Source of the DNA: JAEUSF01 sp964484145
Lineage (GTDB): Bacteria > Patescibacteriota > Doudnabacteria > UBA920
Assembly: GCA_964484145.1 (NCBI GenBank)
Contig: CAZAED010000016.1
Location: 1 to 29,468, forward strand
Length of the DNA stretch: 29,468 bases
Reading direction: 5' to 3'
Both the position numbers and the translations under genes were made by a program. This document shows positions 27,008 to 29,468 of the stretch, one piece after another. Within the stretch, counting starts at the first letter, position 1. Each line of letters begins with the position of its first letter. The notes below the pieces were generated by a model. The model did no database searches and was not told the origin of the DNA. It was given only the letters and a program-made list of their open reading frames with translations.

Positions 27008-28451
27008 AACCCTCTACCCGAGAACCCTTTGTTTGGCTGGCGATTATCCCTAGTGTTATCCAAAGTAATAGCTGGGTTTGCTCTAGGGTGTAGAAGTAGT
27101 GGTCAAAGAGCATTAGGACGAGGAAAGAGCATAGAAGAGTAGTAAGTAGTAGGTAGTAGGTAGCCAGAGGGAAATCTGTTGTGGCTCTTAGTTTATCCTC
27201 CTTCGCTAAAGCTTCGGCGGACAAGTAGCCTATAGCTTTTAGGTGAGACAGGAATATCCAGATTAACAATAGCGCGCCGGGGAGACCAAGTTCTGCCGGA
27301 GAAAGCAGAAAATAGTTGTGAATGGGTTGTTTTTGCCAGGGTTCTAACTTGCTTTTACTGTACTGTTCCATATGAAGCACGCTCTCCCCTGCTCCTAAAC
27401 CAAAGATTGGGTTATCTTTTATCATCATTAGCCCAATATTGTTGTATTCTACTCTTTCACTAACCGCATTGTCGGAAATTGTAAAACGTGTAAGTAAAAA
27501 GGAGCGGAAAAGAAGGAAGGAGGAGATGGAGGAAACGATAACTATAACCATAACCATAACTACCTTCTTAAAATCATTTGTGTGATGTTTTAGCTGGCGG
27601 ATAATTATGATGGAAAAGAATATAGTTAATCCTAGAGCCAAAGCTAAGTATGCTCCACGTGAAAAGGTTACCGTCAGACCTAAAATGTTAAGAAAAATGC
27701 CAATCCCCCATACAATTCGCCATTTCCACGTGGAATTTAGGTATAAGTAAATGCTTATAATTATAGCTGTTACTAAAAATACAGCTAAAAGATTAGAATG
27801 CGGGAATGTTCCGTAGGCCCTAATATACGTTTTACCGTTTACTATGAGTTTTGCCACATTATCTATGTTTGTCGACAAATGGGGCTCCCCTAGCCTGTAT
27901 AAGCCTACAGATGTTTGTTTGTAGAACTGAAAAAGTCCAATTATTGACTGAGTGGCTGAAATACTCACAAAAATGGCGGCTAAACTTTGTCCTATCCTAT
28001 TCTCTATTCCCTTTTCACTAATCACTAGTTTGACTGTTCCATATGTAACAATGAATTCAAGCCACTTTAGAGTCCAGAATAGTGTAGAACTAGAAAAATG
28101 TAAAATTAAGCCTAAAATAAGCCAAATAATAAGCAAAGTAGTAGGTAGCCAACCCAAAGAAAATCCTTTGATTTTAGCCAAAACCCCTCTACCACGTGGT
28201 AGGAAGAGCAAAAAGCACGTGGTAAAAAGAAGAATATCGCTTAAATATAAGGAAAAACTAGTAAAATCTGAATATTGCCCTGTTAGATAGGCCTGAAATG
28301 TTAAAAAAACATGCCTAATTGGGAAAAATAGGCTTAAAATAAAGAGAAATAGTAAAATATCAATTATTTTGTTATATAATTGATTATTTTTTAATAGAAC
28401 TAGCTTTTTCAACATATAAGAAGTTGTAATATCTATAAGTTTTGCTATCAT
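27006..28451 (-). CDS. O-antigen ligase / Wzy-like membrane protein
   Basis: About 481 residues with ten or more membrane helices. Family landmarks are RAYGTFPHSNLLAVFL, TFSRGAYLALALG, NNIGLMMIKDNPIFGLGAG, and the periplasmic QPIHNYFLLSPAELGLPGALLL. Such proteins join or polymerise surface polysaccharide on a lipid carrier at the outer membrane face. A stretch near residue 411 (SAEALAKED) is encoded by the palindrome at 27196-27221 and looks like an in-frame insertion in a loop between helices. Start choice is open: ATG at 28451 is used; 28487 would overlap the divergent gene, and 28415 (MLKKLVLLKN) is also plausible. No Shine-Dalgarno site. Confidence 0.85.
   Translation of the reverse strand: MIAKLIDITTSYMLKKLVLLKNNQLYNKIIDILLFLFILSLFFPIRHVFLTFQAYLTGQYSDFTSFSLYLSDILLFTTCFLLFLPRGRGVLAKIKGFSLGWLPTTLLIIWLILGLILHFSSSTLFWTLKWLEFIVTYGTVKLVISEKGIENRIGQSLAAIFVSISATQSIIGLFQFYKQTSVGLYRLGEPHLSTNIDNVAKLIVNGKTYIRAYGTFPHSNLLAVFLVTAIIISIYLYLNSTWKWRIVWGIGIFLNILGLTVTFSRGAYLALALGLTIFFSIIIIRQLKHHTNDFKKVVMVMVIVIVSSISSFLLFRSFLLTRFTISDNAVSERVEYNNIGLMMIKDNPIFGLGAGESVLHMEQYSKSKLEPWQKQPIHNYFLLSPAELGLPGALLLIWIFLSHLKAIGYLSAEALAKEDKLRATTDFPLATYYLLLTTLLCSFLVLMLFDHYFYTLEQTQLLLWITLGIIASQTKGSRVEG
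27196..27221. repeat. palindrome with conserved loop (copy 4), inside the ligase-like gene
   Basis: TCCTCC (27196-27201) and GGCGGA (27216-27221), one mismatch, around a 14-base loop TTCGCTAAAGCTTC. Read on the coding strand it gives SAEALAKED in frame. Confidence 0.7.
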
Positions 28452-28457
28452 ATTTAT

Positions 28458-29147
28458 ATGAGAGTCCATTCCGATAACAAAATTCAATCTATAAAGGAAC
28501 TGCGAAGTAGAGGTTTTAGTATTAATGAGATTGTAAAAGAATTACAAGTTCCAAAAACTACAGTTTGGCATCATATTCGGCATGTTGAGGTGAATCAAGC
28601 TTTTCGAGATATTCTAAAATCAAAACGCGGAGGTAGCTCAAATAGGTCTAAAAAAGATTGGGAGGAAGCAGAATCCCAAGCAGAACAGATTTTGAGAGGT
28701 GAACAATCGAAATTAGCTATCGCAGCTGCTATGTTATATTGGGGAGAAGGTGGAAAAAAAGAGTGCGATATAATTAATACCGACCCCAAGCTAATGCAAT
28801 TATACCTCAAATTTTTGTATGATGTTTTAGGCATTGCTAAGGAACGAATAAAATTTGCTATTAGAGTGTTTACCGGTATGGATCAAGAGGCATGTGTAAA
28901 ATATTGGGTAGACAATTTAAATATTGATCCTAACAATATTGTAGTCAGATATAATGACGGGGGAGTTAGTGGAAAAGCAAAATATGGAATGTGCAGGATT
29001 ACTTTAAAAAAGGGGAGTAAGATACTAAAGCTAATGCATTCATTGATTAGATTGAGTTTTTCTGATATTATGGGTCTTGCAACTCCGGTTCCGCTATGGA
29101 TTGAATACCGAAAACCATATGCGATGAGAAAAATTAAGTCCTCATAG
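28458..29147 (+). CDS. helix-turn-helix protein with LAGLIDADG-like domain
   Basis: A 229-residue protein. Residues about 7-45 form a resolvase-type HTH (DNKIQSIKELRSRGFSINEIV, VPKTTVWHHI). The C-terminal part begins LAIAAAMLYWGEGGKKECDIINTDPKLMQLYLKFL and continues with AIRVFTGMDQEACVKYWVDNL and GKAKYGMCRITLKK. It resembles an uncharacterised family with an LYWxEGxK...NTDP pattern that recalls the LAGLIDADG homing-endonuclease fold. Nuclease activity is not shown by the sequence; a regulator is equally possible. The stop codon (29145-29147) lies 10 bases inside tRNA-Arg. Divergent from the ligase-like gene. Confidence 0.6.
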   Translation: MRVHSDNKIQSIKELRSRGFSINEIVKELQVPKTTVWHHIRHVEVNQAFRDILKSKRGGSSNRSKKDWEEAESQAEQILRGEQSKLAIAAAMLYWGEGGKKECDIINTDPKLMQLYLKFLYDVLGIAKERIKFAIRVFTGMDQEACVKYWVDNLNIDPNNIVVRYNDGGVSGKAKYGMCRITLKKGSKILKLMHSLIRLSFSDIMGLATPVPLWIEYRKPYAMRKIKSS

Positions 29148-29212
29148 TTCAACGGATAGAACAAGACACTCCTAACGTCTAGATCCAGGTTCGACTCCTG
29201 GTGAGGGCACCA
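29138..29212 (+). tRNA. tRNA-Arg (CCT)
   Basis: Acceptor GTCCTCA pairs with TGAGGGC (one G-U). The D arm is AGTTCAACGGATAGAACA, the anticodon loop CTCCTAA contains CCT, the T arm is CCAGGTTCGACTCCTGG, and CCA is encoded. Its first 10 bases are also the end of the upstream reading frame. Confidence 0.92.
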
Positions 29213-29228
29213 TAAATATTTTTGGGTG

Positions 29229-29234
29229 TATAAT
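29229..29234 (+). promoter_or_regulatory. -10 box of the last gene
   Basis: TATAAT 30 bases before the ATG at 29265 and 17 after tRNA-Arg; no good -35 box. Readthrough from the tRNA is the alternative. Confidence 0.4.
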
Positions 29235-29264
29235 AAAGACAGTTAAAATTAAAAACAAAAATAT

Positions 29265-29468
29265 ATGATAGAGCCAGAATTACAACATTACCTTTCGGGG
29301 ATTAATCAGCATTTGGTGGAAATGAAGAAGAATCAGAAACAGGGGATATGGCGAAGTTTTTTTAACGGAATGTTTGGCGCGTTTGGTTATATTGTTGGGT
29401 TATTCGTGTTTATATTTATTTTAGGTTTTGTTTTAAACAAAATTGGTATAGTGCCGGCATGGAGAGAA
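29265..29468 (+). CDS. DUF5665-like small membrane protein, cut by the window end
   Basis: The frame is open to the end of the window (68 codons, MIEPELQHYLSGINQHLVEM...). A short amphipathic N-terminus with KKNQKQGIWRSFFNGMFGAFG leads into one membrane helix (about residues 41-59, YIVGLFVFIFILGFVLNKIG). The pattern of a helix followed by RSFFNGxxxGxG and a glycine-containing membrane segment is like DUF5665, a family of unknown function. The 3' end is not in the window, so length and C-terminus are unknown. Confidence 0.6.
   Translation, partial: MIEPELQHYLSGINQHLVEMKKNQKQGIWRSFFNGMFGAFGYIVGLFVFIFILGFVLNKIGIVPAWRE

Noticed and set aside
1..29468. CRISPR array
   Set aside because: No regularly spaced direct repeats were found; repeats in the window are isolated palindromes.
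1..29468. Recoding of TGA as glycine or tryptophan
   Set aside because: TGA terminates genes such as rlmH, murA and the receiver-domain gene at the expected family ends, and no gene needs TGA as sense.

Overview
The window looks like a chromosome segment of an AT-rich bacterium of the Candidate Phyla Radiation (Patescibacteria), assembled from a metagenome. Two runs of exactly ten N (14570-14579 and 22917-22926) are scaffold gaps. The assignment is an inference. It rests on small proteins, overlapping stop/start codons, mostly absent Shine-Dalgarno sites, and families that are frequent in that group (DUF5659, RNHCP, DUF4446, bactofilin, TrmB-like regulators, cysteine-rich pseudopilins). TAA, TAG and TGA all end genes, so there is no sign of recoded TGA.

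Layout. (1) About 270-7886 is probably an integrated mobile element with two divergent arms. The leftward arm holds a membrane protein, an FtsK-type ATPase, a small gene broken by one in-frame TAA, an SRAP peptidase, a zinc-ribbon membrane protein and a HEPN-like protein. The rightward arm holds a DUF5659 protein, a 60-residue protein, a winged-helix replication-type protein, a zinc-binding protein and a large serine recombinase whose stop codon lies inside tRNA-Gly. The arms are separated by a 480-base region packed with hairpins. (2) 7875-8384 carries tRNA-Gly, tRNA-Phe and tRNA-Val with palindromes between them. (3) 8468-12265 holds an RNHCP protein and prs-pyrE-pyrF-pyrD (PRPP and UMP synthesis), followed by tRNA-Leu. 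(4) 12500-14990 is a distinct GC-rich cassette: a radical-SAM-like enzyme and a uracil phosphoribosyltransferase diverge from back-to-back promoters, and each ends in a strong terminator. (5) 15018-21257 holds an FMN reductase, a DHH phosphoesterase, rbfA, infB, a diacylglycerol-kinase-like protein, bactofilin and a DUF4446 protein. (6) 21354-26319 holds a small membrane protein, a fusion of a helix-turn-helix domain to MurA, a DedA-like protein, tRNA-Ala next to a 5'-truncated tRNA-Ser, a pseudopilin, rlmH and a TrmB-like regulator. (7) 26495-29468 holds a lone receiver-domain protein, an O-antigen ligase-like protein, a helix-turn-helix/LAGLIDADG-like protein, tRNA-Arg and the start of a DUF5665-like gene.

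How the genes fit together. prs makes PRPP, pyrE and pyrF turn orotate into UMP, pyrD supplies orotate, and upp offers a second, salvage route to UMP from uracil and PRPP. The radical-SAM/upp pair is the best candidate for an undescribed system: shared control, foreign base composition, and a cysteine pattern (C48, C52, C68) unlike the standard CX3CX2C. Two other signals deserve attention. One is a family of small palindromes with a nearly constant loop and changing stems, one copy lying in frame inside a protein and one forming the variable arm of the tRNA-Ser fragment. The other is the HTH-MurA fusion with an inverted repeat just upstream of its own gene.
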